From assembly GCA_033977485.1 (NCBI GenBank), contig CM066988.1, forward strand, positions 32,732,001-32,796,000: a DNA stretch of 64,000 bases. The letters are read 5' to 3'. Below are positions 24,901 to 35,411 of the stretch, piece after piece (positions within the stretch are counted from its first letter, which is position 1; the number at the start of each line of letters is the position of its first letter). Origin of the DNA: Hydrangea macrophylla (Eukaryota; Streptophyta; Magnoliopsida; Cornales; Hydrangeaceae). The position numbers and the translations under genes were made by a program. Below the pieces are notes generated by a model. It was not told where the DNA came from, did no database searches, and saw only the letters and a list, made by a program, of their open reading frames with translations.

Positions 24901-25235
24901 GTCAAACTTGGTCAAACCTAGTCAAATCTTGGTCAAACCGGTCAACGGGGACTTTCCGGGAACTTCCGGGACTTCCGGGGGTCTCTGGGAGCTGACGATT
25001 TCATCTGATTTCTCTTAGAAACTCATTTTATCGCTTTCCTTACGACGTAGCATGTTTTCAGAACTTTGGGACCAAATTTGGGAGTTTTCGGGCTTTCAGG
25101 GGCATTTTGGTCATTCTAAGCATTCTGAGAGATAGAGCTGACTTCCGAGAGTCCTTTTGAGTCTTTTACGATCATTGTGAACCACCAAGCTATGGGTCTC
25201 CTAAATCTGATAGCCGACAAAATGGGGTGTCTACA
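21960..25235 (-). mobile_element. 3' LTR of the young Gypsy element (3276 bp)
   Basis: On the minus strand it starts TGTAGACACCCCATTTTG (25235) and ends CCCGGTATCCACA (21960). Compared with the 5' LTR at 31988 I see three substitutions (22670, about 23349, about 23396) and one extra GGTCAAACTT decamer in the array near 24880-24915. A GC-rich direct repeat GTGCCGCGGCGGCA lies near 24343-24380. The open frames inside are identical in both LTRs and carry no domain. Confidence 0.96.
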
Positions 25236-25249
25236 GTTTGCCCCTCTTT
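25236..25249 (-). promoter_or_regulatory. Polypurine tract of the young Gypsy element
   Basis: On the minus strand AAAGAGGGGCAAAC abuts the 3' LTR start TGTAGACACC. The motif GAGGGGCAAAC primes plus-strand DNA synthesis in this class. Related GGGGCAAAC copies recur in the 61-bp repeats at 27364-27602. Confidence 0.85.
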
Positions 25250-25399
25250 GGCATGAACTTGCGAGGCAACGCATGTCGCAAGCGAGTGCCAAAGCTTTGA
25301 AGAGACAGGACTTTTGGAGGCTATAGATTTAGGATAAAAAGCGTTGCAAAAGATGCAAGGATGATGAGGTTAGTGCTGGTCGTGCTCCGCGTGAGCTGC

Positions 25400-25434
25400 C
25401 TACGTATCCCAAGGGGAATCAGACCGGGACGTAG
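25400..25434 (-). other. Copy of the CTACG/CGTAG potential hairpin
   Basis: CTACG (25400-25404) and CGTAG (25430-25434) flank an inner CCC/GGG pair. It lies about 165 bp from the 3' LTR and is the copy closest to the PPT, in the same sense as the copies at 27791-28031. Confidence 0.5.
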
Positions 25435-26081
25435 TTCAGGGCACAAAGGAATAAATCACACATGCACATACACAACAATCAGGCGTATGCTATGCTATAA
25501 GAGTGATATGCTATGCATGGATGTGATATGAATTTTGTCCTAAGTCCTATCATGTCTAGTGTTCTGATCCTAGCATGAATTGGTGCTGTGGGGTGTACCA
25601 CTCCGAGTGGACTTGTGTCGTGCCTGTATTGTGTTCTAAAACGCTTGTGGTCCTAGTACATGTGTTCAGTGTATTTGCCACTCTTAGTGGGCTTGGTGAT
25701 CTATGCTTCACTATGACTAATAGACGTGTGAGGGAGCTCGACCTGGAGGTCTTACTCAAGGAAGAGCGTGGTGCTCAAAGTGATACCGTGGTGCTCAAAA
25801 GAATGCTTATGGTGTGTTTGCCACTCCAGTGGGCTTTGTGATTTGTGTGTGCCGCAACCGATGGGCTATGTGTCATATTGGGTGAAGTGATTCTTGACTC
25901 GTGCTCCTCTTAGTCGTGACACTATGGACTCGGTGACTCCCAAAGTCTCAACGGTGCTTCTCAATCCTCAATTCTCAATGGCGCTTATGTTGTTCCTCGA
26001 ATCTTTGACGGTGCTTTCTCAAGGCTTCTTGATTATCAACGGTGTTCTTCAAATCTTAACGATGCTTCTCGACTTTTCCAT

Positions 26082-26604
26082 GATGCTTCTCAACAAATCT
26101 GATGTTCCTCAACCCATCCGATATTCCTCAACTCTTCAACGACGCTTCTCAACAAATCTGATGTTCCTCAACATATCCAATGTTCCTCAACTCTTCAACG
26201 ATGCTTCTCAACAAATCTGATGTTCCTCAACTCATCCGATATTCCTTAACTCTTCAACGATGCTTCTCAACAAATCCGATGTTCCTCAACACATCCGATG
26301 TTCCTCAACTCTTCAACGATGCTTCTCAACAAATCTGATGTTCCTCAACTCATCCGATATTCCTCAACTCTTAGACGATGCTTCTCAACAAATCTGATGT
26401 TCCTCAACACATCCGATGTTCCTCAACTCTTCAACGATGCTTCTCAACAAATTCGATGTTCCTCAACACATCCGATGTTCCTCAACTCTTCAACGATGCT
26501 TCTCAACAAATCTGATGTTCCTCAACTAATCCGATATTCCTCAACTCTTCAACGATGCTTCTCAACAAATCTGATGTTCCTCAACACATCCGATGTTCTC
26601 TTCA
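26082..26604. repeat. 59-bp tandem array, about nine units
   Basis: Units beginning GATGCTTCTCAACAAATCTG recur at 26082, 26141, 26200, 26259 and onward at exactly 59-bp steps to about 26600. The shorter phrase ATTCCTCAACTCTTCAACGA is inside each. 59 is not a multiple of three, so the repetitive peptides in all three frames are by-products. Confidence 0.95.
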
Positions 26605-27363
26605 ACAATACTCTCTTCTGATGTTCCTCGACACATCTGATGCTCTTCCTCAACAACACACTTGGACTTTGGGCACTAAAACCCCTCAACAACACGTCTC
26701 ATCGACACACCTTATCAGCAATAGTTTCTCGGTGTTGGCGATATTTCCTCCGATCGGCCGCCTTGAGAAACAACTGTCGGTTTGTAGTTTGCAACCACTT
26801 ACGAGTTTATGCCACTCGTACCTGGGACATTCTCATCTTGCGACCTTGGCTGGTGTAGTAATAATGTTTGGTACTTCTGCTTATATCCAAAAAAATTTTT
26901 ATTTTTTTTATTTTTTATAATTGGGAATCACCTTTAACCCACACATTTGAGACCATCAGGACAAATGGACTTAACAGGAACGACAAGGAAGGTTGGGTTA
27001 GTTTGTATGAAACCTTGGACTCTGACACACTCGTGATCAGATTACTACTGACTCGAATAAAGAAGGATTGACTTGGACATGAAATTCTCAAATTGCCACG
27101 ATCCAAAGTGCCTTTACCATGAATGATGTACCGCTCATCTTTTATGTTCACTCCTCATCTTGATATGTCAGCACTTTGCTAATAAATCTGGTTTTTTTTT
27201 TTTTTTTTTAAATTCACCCCTACTGATCTAATCAATTTCTTTGCTTCTCCCAAGATGTGCTTTGAATTAGTGCCTTAGCTTATAGAATAAAAGATGCTCC
27301 ATTTCCATCTGTTCAAGACAATGTTTGTGACTTGAAGGCTTACCATTGGTGTATAGGAATCGG

Positions 27364-27602
27364 GTGGCAAACGAAGTTTGCCCCTAGTTTGAAGGGCATG
27401 AAGTGGGATCTGTAGGCAAACGAGGTAAATGACCGAAGTTTGCCCCTAGTTTGGAGGAAGGTTCATTGGAGGCTTTGGGCAAACGAGGTAGATGACCGAA
27501 GTTTTCCCCTTGTGTGAAGGGTAGATAGTAAAAGTCAGGCAAACGAGGCGGGTAGCCGAAGTTTGCCCCTAGTGTGGAAGGTGATTTTCTGGTTTGAGGC
27601 AT
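27364..27602 (-). repeat. Roughly 61-bp tandem repeat carrying PPT-like motifs
   Basis: Four units contain GGCAAACGAGG and GAAGTTTGCCCCTAGT. On the minus strand each carries GGGGCAAAC (GGGGAAAAC in one unit), the core of the element's own PPT at 25236. Confidence 0.85.
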
Positions 27603-27790
27603 GGACCGTGACTTTAATCTCTCAAATGCTCATAACTTTTTGCCTAGGCACCAGTGAGGTAACCTAGCGAGCTCTTTTCTCTCTTTTGTTATTGCTCACC
27701 TTAGATTTAGCTCTAACTTTTGCCTAGGCGTCCTTTCGGATTTTCGACCTAGCGAGCCATCCGTCTTTTTTTCTTTTTTTGAAAGTCTGC

Positions 27791-28031
27791 CTACATACCC
27801 CCAAGTGGGGATCAGGTCCAACGTAGTTCGGGCATGGTTGGGAAGAAGCGGGTTGATTTTTAAGTAGGTGGGGCGACCGAACCGTTGTGGTTGCCTACGT
27901 ATCCCCGAGTGGGAATCAGGTCAAGCGTAGTTCAAGGCAAGGCTTGAAGGAAATTGGTTTGATTATGATGGTGTTGACCGAACCGATGTGGTTGCCTACG
28001 TATCCCCGAGTGGGAATCAGGTCGAGCGTAG
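27791..28031 (-). repeat. Three copies of a conserved potential hairpin
   Basis: Copies lie at 27791-27826, 27895-27930 and 27996-28031, each of the form CTACG-TATCCCC-GAGT-GGG-...-CGTAG on the plus strand. Outer 5-bp and inner 3-4-bp arms are complementary. In the first copy one outer base is changed (CTACA), breaking a pair. Flanking phrases (TGGTTGCC before, TTCAAGGCAAGG after) are shared by the last two copies. Confidence 0.6.
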
Positions 28032-29205
28032 TTCAAGGCAAGGTCTAAAATAAGGGGTTAGAGGTATGAGGGTTTTTCAAACCAATCGTCAAAGGAGTTC
28101 AAACTTGAGCCACTTGTGGTAGCTTTGAATGAAAGGATTTAGTTTCAATCTCCCTTTCTTTTCTTTTTTCTTTTTCTTTTTGTTTTGTTTTGAGGATTGA
28201 TCCTTTTCACTTTCGCCTAGCCAGTCAATTTTGCCTTTTAATGTAGTCGATTCTTGTGAAATCTTTCAATCGCAATCTCAGAATTTCAGAATGTGCATGT
28301 CAGCTCTCGGAATTTATTTGTGGTCATTCTGTGCCTTTTGAAATGTGATCTTGGCACGTTCTTAAGATGTATTTTGAAGCGTATGATTCTATCAAAATTT
28401 TCCTCCAACATTTTGACTGGCTAGGGTCAGATTTTGGAAATCAACACCTTTTTCAGCTCTAACTTTTGCCTAGGTGCCCTTTCGGGTTTTCAACCTAGCG
28501 AGCTTTTCTTTTCTTTTCTTTTCTTTTTCTTTCTTTTTTTTTTTGAAAGTGGAGATGAAACTCACTGAAATGTTTGGCTACCATCAAGGGCTAAGTTCGC
28601 ATTGCTTTTCAATCAGACAGATTGCGTGACTCCCAATTGGATTGGGCTTAAGGCTTCGAAATGGTGGGAAAAGGGTGTTGGGCAAGCCCCAAGTCAGTTT
28701 CAAGTATGTCTTTTCAAGATTGAGGCAAGAGCATCTTTAAATTCTTAAAGTAAGGCTATTCAATTCTCAGCTCTTCATCAGTGTCAGCGTGAAATCGACT
28801 TTAACCTTTCAGGATTCTTTTTTGTTTTGTCGTAGAAAAATTATTAGCAGAGTAATATCCATAGTAATTTGAAAAGTGACACTTCAGTTTAGTGATTCAT
28901 GCATTTATGACTAGGCACATCAGATTAAGCAAATTGAGACTTCATTCCGTTCAGAAGAGAAGGATTACATTACTCGATACAGACTCACAACAACTCGATG
29001 ACGGACGAACTTGACCATAAGACTAAACTTGAAATATACTCAAAACATAGAACAGACTCGACTTGGTCTCAAATGGAGTGTCTTTGTGACCCATTTATTA
29101 TTATTATTATTTTAGCAGAAGTTCCAAACACTATCGCTCCACTGCACGGATTCAACATTCATGGGTGTCAATGACAGGGATCATTTGAGAGGATAGGCCA
29201 TGGGC

Positions 29206-30477
29206 TTAGGTGATATGGGGTTGAATGGGTGGTGGCTCGATGATTCCTTGATCAATGAGGTCTTGGATATCATGGCGGAGACGTATGCATCGGTCGGTGT
29301 CATGGCCTGGGCCTTGGTGGTAGGCACATCGTTTGGACATGTTACAGTTAGGTGGTGGGGGGTCAGCACGAGGCTGAAGGAGTTGGAGGTGTCCCTTTTT
29401 TAGCAGGCGGCCTAAGGCTACGGAGGGAGAGATATCCAGCTTGGAGAATTCACGGGGTACCCTATTTTGGTAAGGGCGGCTAGGCGAGCTGGTTTGGTTT
29501 GTGAACTGGTATGATTGGGGAGAACAGGCCATGGGTTGGTTACTAAGGGCGTTGACATTCGAAGGGTTTCGGGAGTAGTCGGGCCTCTTGGACTGGCTTT
29601 GCGATTCTTCATTCTTGATTTTCCCTTCCCTGATTGCATCCTCAATTCTAGTCCCAATCTCAAACAGTTCTTCAAATGTTGAGATGGATTGGTAGAAGAG
29701 TTTCTCATGGTACAGCGGCAGTAGATTCTTGATCAACATCCGGACTTGTTCCTTTTCGATTGGTCGGTGGGTCATTTGGGCCACTTTGCTCCTCCATCTG
29801 CTCAAGAACGCAGCGAAGGACTCATTGAAGTTCTGCCGGGTAGTCTCCAGATCCCGGATGGTGACATCGAGCTCTTGGTTGTAGGAGTAATGATCAACGA
29901 AGACCTGGACTATATCTTTCCAAGTCCGCGTCTTAGAAACCTCCAAGGTCAGAAACCAAGATAGAGCAGCCTTGGCGAGGGTTTGAGGGAACAACATTGC
30001 GATGTGCTCATGGCTGCAGCCCATTGTTTGGAAAACACTCATGCAGAACTTTACATGGCTCTTCGGATTCCCGGTTCCATCAAAACGATCAATTTCAGGC
30101 ATCTTGAAGTTTTCTGGCAGTTTCAGCTTAACAGGCTCAAAAAGGCCTTCCAGATCTAGCATGTAGTCGTCGATCCCTTTACTCTTCCTTAGTATGTTCT
30201 CGAGCTTGTCGACCTTATCCATTTTCTCTTGGAGCTTTTTCTCATATGCAGGCGGCGGGACCCCTTGAAACCATACTTCTTCTCCGTCGTTCTCATGTAG
30301 GGGTGGTTCAAACCCAGGTGGAGGCTGCGGCCGCTGCTGCTTCAATTCCTCCATGAAACTCAAAACTTGGGCCAGACGATCAGATTGCTGGCTTATGGTT
30401 GTTCCCAACACAGTGACCTTATTTTCCAATTCTTCTTGATTCATGTTGAATTTTCTCGGCGGACTGATTCTAACCAA
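29206..30477 (-). CDS. gag: Gypsy Gag polyprotein (423 aa)
   Basis: This is the capsid/nucleocapsid precursor of the young Gypsy element. The start chosen is the ATG at 30477, followed by an N-terminal coiled-coil-like stretch (residues about 8-45, ELENKVTVLGTTISQQ). The retrotransposon Gag domain spans about residues 125-290, with FDGTGNPKSHVKFC, WFLTLE and ATTR-like motifs typical of plant Gypsy. A basic Ser/Pro-rich tail precedes a knuckle at residues 384-397, CAYHQGPGHDTDRC. That is CX2HX4HX4C, so the second cysteine of a standard CCHC knuckle is histidine, as in some Tat-type Gag proteins. The frame ends at 29206, and no pol follows in any frame. The intact frame and near-identical LTRs suggest it was functional recently. 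Confidence 0.93.
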   Translation of the reverse strand: MVRISPPRKFNMNQEELENKVTVLGTTISQQSDRLAQVLSFMEELKQQRPQPPPGFEPPLHENDGEEVWFQGVPPPAYEKKLQEKMDKVDKLENILRKSKGIDDYMLDLEGLFEPVKLKLPENFKMPEIDRFDGTGNPKSHVKFCMSVFQTMGCSHEHIAMLFPQTLAKAALSWFLTLEVSKTRTWKDIVQVFVDHYSYNQELDVTIRDLETTRQNFNESFAAFLSRWRSKVAQMTHRPIEKEQVRMLIKNLLPLYHEKLFYQSISTFEELFEIGTRIEDAIREGKIKNEESQSQSKRPDYSRNPSNVNALSNQPMACSPQSYQFTNQTSSPSRPYQNRVPREFSKLDISPSVALGRLLKKGHLQLLQPRADPPPPNCNMSKRCAYHQGPGHDTDRCIRLRHDIQDLIDQGIIEPPPIQPHIT

Positions 30478-31966
30478 ATGACTGCTCGAACTTCTGACCC
30501 AGGATGGGGATCTCAGAGGCTGACTTTGGGAATCTATAATGACCTATAGATTCGAGAGGAGAGGTGTATCAGATTTTGATAGTGATGACTTTAGATAGAC
30601 AATGACAATGATGTTAAGGAAGATGGACCGTCTTATGTACAGACTGACTGAGATAGTGTGCGCAGACTGATGAGAATGGTGCATGCACATGAGACAAGCA
30701 TGCGGATGCAAGCCCTAATCTATATGATGCTCCTATTTCTAACAGATAGCAGTTAAACAAATAAGGTCCTAGCCATACAGAGTGTGCTAACCTTACTTTC
30801 CAGTATGATCACCAAGGGATAACAGGGATTTTCGGGATACTTCGAGAAATTTGGACAGAGTTTCTGGGAGAAACAGGGATTCGGAAGATTCGAAGAAATG
30901 TTTAGAAGTCATTTGAGTTTCTAGGAGAAATAGGAATTTCTGGTTGATTTGGACTGAGCTTCTAGGAGAAACTGGTATTTTGGGCTTTTCTGAGAAATGT
31001 GGATAGAGTTTCTAGGAGAAACAAGTATATCTGGGCATTTCTGGGTGATTTGGGCAGAGTTCTTAGGAGGAACAGGTACTATGGGTATTTCTGGGAAATT
31101 TGGATAGAGTTTCTAGGAGAAGCAAGTATATCTGGGAAGATAGGACAAAGTTTCTTGGAGGAATTGGCATATTTGGGAGATTTAGACAGAGTTTCTGGAG
31201 GAACTGGTTAATATGGTCATATCTGGGATATCTGGACAGAGTTTCTGGAAGAAACTGGTTAATATGGTCATATCTGGGATATCTGGACAGAGTTTCTGGA
31301 AGAAACTGGTTAATATGGTCATATCTGGGATATCTGGACAGAGTTTCTGGGAGAAACTGGTAAGTATGGTGATAGTGATCATACTTTCTAGCAGGTTTTC
31401 ATATTCCTATGTCTTAGGACCAACAAACAAGGTTTGCGGTGTATATCTTTGTGAGCATGTAGCAGACATCTTTGTCATGGTGCCTAGGCAGGTCAACTCA
31501 ATGTGATCACATGTGAGTGATTGCCTTAGGAATCATAAGAAAGAGGTTCTGTTCTATGCCACATAAGCGTCTACACCGCGCAGGTAATCCCGTCAGGGCA
31601 TACAGCAGTTATATCATATTGTCCTATCTGAAAAGTTAAATGAACAGTCCTATGAAAGGTTCTACAGGAATCTATATGCAAGGGCTGGGTTTAGTCAAAG
31701 AGGGTCCGTTGACGAGAGTTCCAATATACCGTCAGAGAGACAGTACGGAGGTTTTTACTCTTTTTGATATACCTTGGAAGGTACAGTATCAACGGTGACT
31801 TGTGCCCTGGCACAGCAAGACCTGAACAATGTCAGCGCCGCGTTTCAGACACAGTCGGAGGGGAAATGCAAGAGTGCAATGCGGTGAACCAAACACAATA
31901 AAAAGATGATTTTAAGGATGCTTCTTATGAGTCAAACCTCTGTATTATTTTGTTTTAAAATAAAAA
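30478..31966 (-). other. Untranslated leader of the young Gypsy element
   Basis: This is the 5' leader between PBS and gag. It contains a 51-bp repeat array (listed separately) and no supported coding sequence. Its order matches the leader of the older copy at 14665-16092. Confidence 0.75.
30840..31375. repeat. Leader tandem array, 51-bp units plus diverged variants
   Basis: Three almost perfect 51-bp units lie between about 31205 and 31360, with GTTAATATGGTCATATCTGG inside. Diverged forms built around TTTCTAGGAGAAAC and GGACAGAGTTTCTGG reach back to about 30840. 51 is 17 codons, so the plus-strand frame shows a 17-residue repeat, but that strand is antisense to the element and has no domain. 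Confidence 0.9.
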
Positions 31967-31984
31967 TCCCCAGCAGAGTCGCCA
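31967..31984 (-). promoter_or_regulatory. Primer-binding site of the young Gypsy element
   Basis: On the minus strand it reads TGGCGACTCTGCTGGGGA, separated from the LTR end by 3 bp. It resembles the TGGCG-type tRNA-primer sites common in plant Gypsy elements. The exact tRNA was not determined. Confidence 0.85.
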
Positions 31985-31987
31985 GAT

Positions 31988-34900
31988 TGTGGATACCGGG
32001 CTTCGGACCACTTCTCTCTCTTGTTTGAGATTTGTTTTGAAATTGATTTGAATCAGAGAAAGAAAATAGGTCTGTTGGAAACAGATACAGAGTCGCCACT
32101 TGGTCTTTAAGGAACCAAGAAACCTAATTTTGACTCACCCAAACGGATAAGGGCACCGGCCCTTCATAACCAAAGAACTTGGTTCGGGGTTTTGGTACGA
32201 GAGAGGAAGGAGCCTTTGTCACGACTAAAACACCCTCAACTCGCCCCGTCTTTCGACGGGCCTCAATTAGCATCCAAATAATCATCTTATACTATGTTTG
32301 GTTCGACAAATAATACTATGATAGTATATTACATTACATAAGAAAATTTGAAATGGAAGATCTAAAGATAAGATATCATTCATAAGATCTAAGCCAAATA
32401 TCATACAATGTGAAGTGAAAGATCACACAAATAAACCTAGGAAAAATCATCTAATCATGTATCAAATAATCAAGATTTCCTTATCTAAAAGGGGACATGA
32501 ATTGTTCTTGAAACAAATAATCAAAGAAATCAAAATATGCTTAGCAAACTTGAATGATGCATGTTATTCTTTTGAGAAAAGAAGACCTCTCAATCCCCGG
32601 GACGGATGAGAAACGGATGATTAGATCGAGGAGAAGCATGAACGTGTGATCAAGTTCATTCCTTATAATCTTCTTAGATTTAAGAGTTACAAAAAAACCC
32701 CCAAATCTTTGCATGGATGCAATGTATGTATCTAAAATGTGCAAAGGTTGTAGTGTGTTTTGTGTACATGGATTTCTAGAATGACTTAGAAGTCTAAAAT
32801 GTGCATGAATGAATGGATTAAATCAACATGGGATATATACAAATGTATTATGAACTACTTCCTAAGATATGAGCTAATTTGGAATGCATATGAGCATCAA
32901 ATCAAAGAATAAAAGTTGAAATGTGCTTGCTGTGAATAGTGGACAGACTGCATGTATTACTTTGCAACATTATAATGGGAGGTCAAACGTGCCTAGAAAA
33001 ATGTGAGAAAAATCTGAGATCATTCTTATTGTGTCTAGAAAATAACCCAAAAAGCCAAACATCAATAGCTATCACAGATTAAAAGAAAAAAAGCAGAATG
33101 TACACATGACTCAGAAACAAAAGCTGCACTGTTGACTGATTTTGTATGATTTTTCATAAATCAAAGAAAAGGTTTATGATGACCCATTATATACCAAAAG
33201 TTTCCTAAGACACCCAAGTTTTATAAAAAAAATAGAAAAGATATATGTACAGTAATGAAAATGCCCATAATAAGTGCAAGAAGTTGGGTGAACATTCTGT
33301 GAGAACAGAGGCAGATTATGAATATGAACTTCTCACATCCAAAACAAATACTTTCACATTTCTATAATTGATGGGAAACATTAGGGACAAACTATGATGT
33401 ATTGGGAAGGTTTTCCAAGTGGTTTCATCATCATAACTTGAGTATTTAATTCAAAACAAATCTTTGAATCTGAACAGCTCACTGTTTTGGGTCATTGTTT
33501 TGGAGATATTGAGGAAAACAAAGTTTTATTTCTTGAAACCAAATGAGAGGGATTGAGAGGGGTTTTGAAATAGATGTTTTGAAAACATATTTTCAACACT
33601 CAATAAGGATTATGACCACTTAGAATACCAACATCAAACTCATCATTAAGAATCTCCAAGATTGTTGGAGAGATTTATTTTATTTTGGACATAACTTCAA
33701 TACATTTCAAGCACATCTTGGAAGTATTGAGGTTATGATCATCATCTATCAAACATGTTTTTGAGGTCAAGAGCTACTATCCATAAGGATTCACTCACCC
33801 CAAACTTCATGTCATCACTTAGATGATGATGAACTAGTAAGTAAATAAAGAAAATAAAAAAGAAATGAGATAAGAAGAGATGAACATATATATAATCAAA
33901 GCAAGTAAATAGCAATCAATAGATGATAATCAATGTGATTTTGGACTTGTAGCTTGGTGTTTCACTCATAGATTTTGACATTTGGACATGGAAGTAGCTT
34001 CCTAACTCAAGAATGCTCAAGAATGGTGATTGGGGGTGTTTGGGATGTGAAGTATATAGAAGGATAATGGAAGTAAACAAGGATAAAACTCACTTTCTTA
34101 TGGAAAATCCATGGGAGAAGCTCCCTTTCTCTCTTCTAAACCTATCTCTATCTCTCTTCTTCTCTACAACTTTTCAAGCTTTGCACTTGGCCCCCCTAAA
34201 ATGAAGAGCAATGGGGGGTTTAAATAGGCCAATTTGGGGTGGTTTTGGGGTTTTAGAAGTACTCCCATTGGTCCCAAACAACTGTGAACATAAAACTATG
34301 TCGTTTTGGCTTTCAATTAATCAAATTGGACCCCCAAAAAAATTACAAAAATGGACTCTGCGAGGATTGAGTGCCGCGGCGGCACTGGGCCAGTGCCGCG
34401 GCGGCAGTGCTCCTCTGGAGCCCAGAAAATTACGTTTAGGCCCCCCAGAGGTTCCGGTATTCGCGAAAAGGCCCTATTTCGTCCGAAATTCACAGAAAAT
34501 GCATACGAACTCCAAATTGAGGTTGTGATATACCGTTGGAAAGGTAACGGAGTCTACTCTACATAAAAAATAGTTTGAGGATAGGTCACTTTGAAAAGTT
34601 TTACGGTATTCGCGATAAAAGCCGATTTGATCGCCTTTTTCGCCTTTGGAAATTCATAATAAACTCGTTTTAAATCCGAAAATTATGTGCAATATACCGT
34701 CGCAAAGCCGTTGACCTCTAGTATCCATGAAAAATATTTGAAAATTGTTTCGGCACCCCGGTTCCAAAGTCAAATTCTGGTCAAACTGGTCAAACCTGGG
34801 ATTCCCGGGAAGTTCTAGAAACCTCCAGGAGTTCCCGGGAGCTGATGTTTTCGCTCGATTTTCTTTTGAAACTTGTTTTAATAATTCTGGTGAATTCGGA

Positions 34901-35253
34901 CGATTTTGGTCAAACTTGGTCAAACTTGGTCAAACCTAGTCAAATCTTGGTCAAACCGGTCAACGGGGACTTTCCGGGAACTTCCGGGACTTCCGGGGGT
35001 CTCTGGGAGCTGACGATTTCATCTGATTTCTCTTAGAAACTCATTTTATCGCTTTCCTTACGACGTAGCATGTTTTCAGAACTTTGGGACCAAATTTGGG
35101 AGTTTTCGGGCTTTCAGGGGCATTTTGGTCATTCTAAGCATTCTGAGAGATAGAGCTGACTTCCGAGAGTCCTTTTGAGTCTTTTACGATCATTGTGAAC
35201 CACCAAGCTATGGGTCTCCTAAATCTGATAGCCGACAAAATGGGGTGTCTACA
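31988..35253 (-). mobile_element. 5' LTR of the young Gypsy element (3266 bp)
   Basis: It is near-identical to 21960-25235 over its whole length, lacking only one GGTCAAACTT unit and carrying different bases at 32698, about 33377 and about 33424. As 5' LTR on the minus strand it should hold the promoter. I did not locate a confident TATA box. Confidence 0.96.
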
Positions 35254-35411
35254 AGGTCGTATCCATTTTGTCATGAAGAATGTATCCATTCATCACGAAG
35301 ACTATATCCATTCTGTCACGAAGACCGTATCCATTTTGTCACAAAGAATCAAAATGATATCACAACTTTCACAACTGTCACTTTGTCACGAAGAATTGAA
35401 GTGTTAAACTC

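Larger units (their letters stand above)
25250..29205 (-). other. Non-coding interior of the Gypsy element (position normally holding pol)
   Basis: No open frame with a known domain exists here on either strand. It is filled with tandem or recurrent motifs listed separately: a 59-bp array, a 61-bp array and hairpin copies. It also has three copies of a block around ACTTTTTGCCTAGGC to ACCTAGCGAGC (about 27635, 27712, 28455) and C/T-rich tracts at 28160 and 28500-28550. Confidence 0.8.
21960..35253 (-). mobile_element. Complete, very young, gag-only Gypsy element (13.3 kb)
   Basis: The element has two near-identical 3.27-kb LTRs, a PBS next to the right LTR, a PPT next to the left LTR and AGGTC target duplications, so it lies on the minus strand with its 5' end at 35253. 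The 6.75-kb interior has one long open frame, gag (29206-30477). I found no protease, reverse transcriptase, RNase H or integrase motifs, only arrays of tandem repeats. This is the build of a non-autonomous large retrotransposon derivative. Gag and PBS point to the Tat/Ogre side of Gypsy (inference). Mobility would need pol supplied in trans. Confidence 0.95.

Noticed and set aside
25894..26920. Repetitive open frames (LLNKSDVPQ-type peptides) as a possible repeat protein
   Set aside because: The 59-bp unit is not a multiple of three, all frames give similar peptides, and the region is antisense non-coding interior of a Gypsy element.
31213..31506. 17-residue repeat protein on the plus strand
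   Set aside because: It is a by-product of the 51-bp array in the Gypsy leader, on the antisense strand, with no start context or domain.
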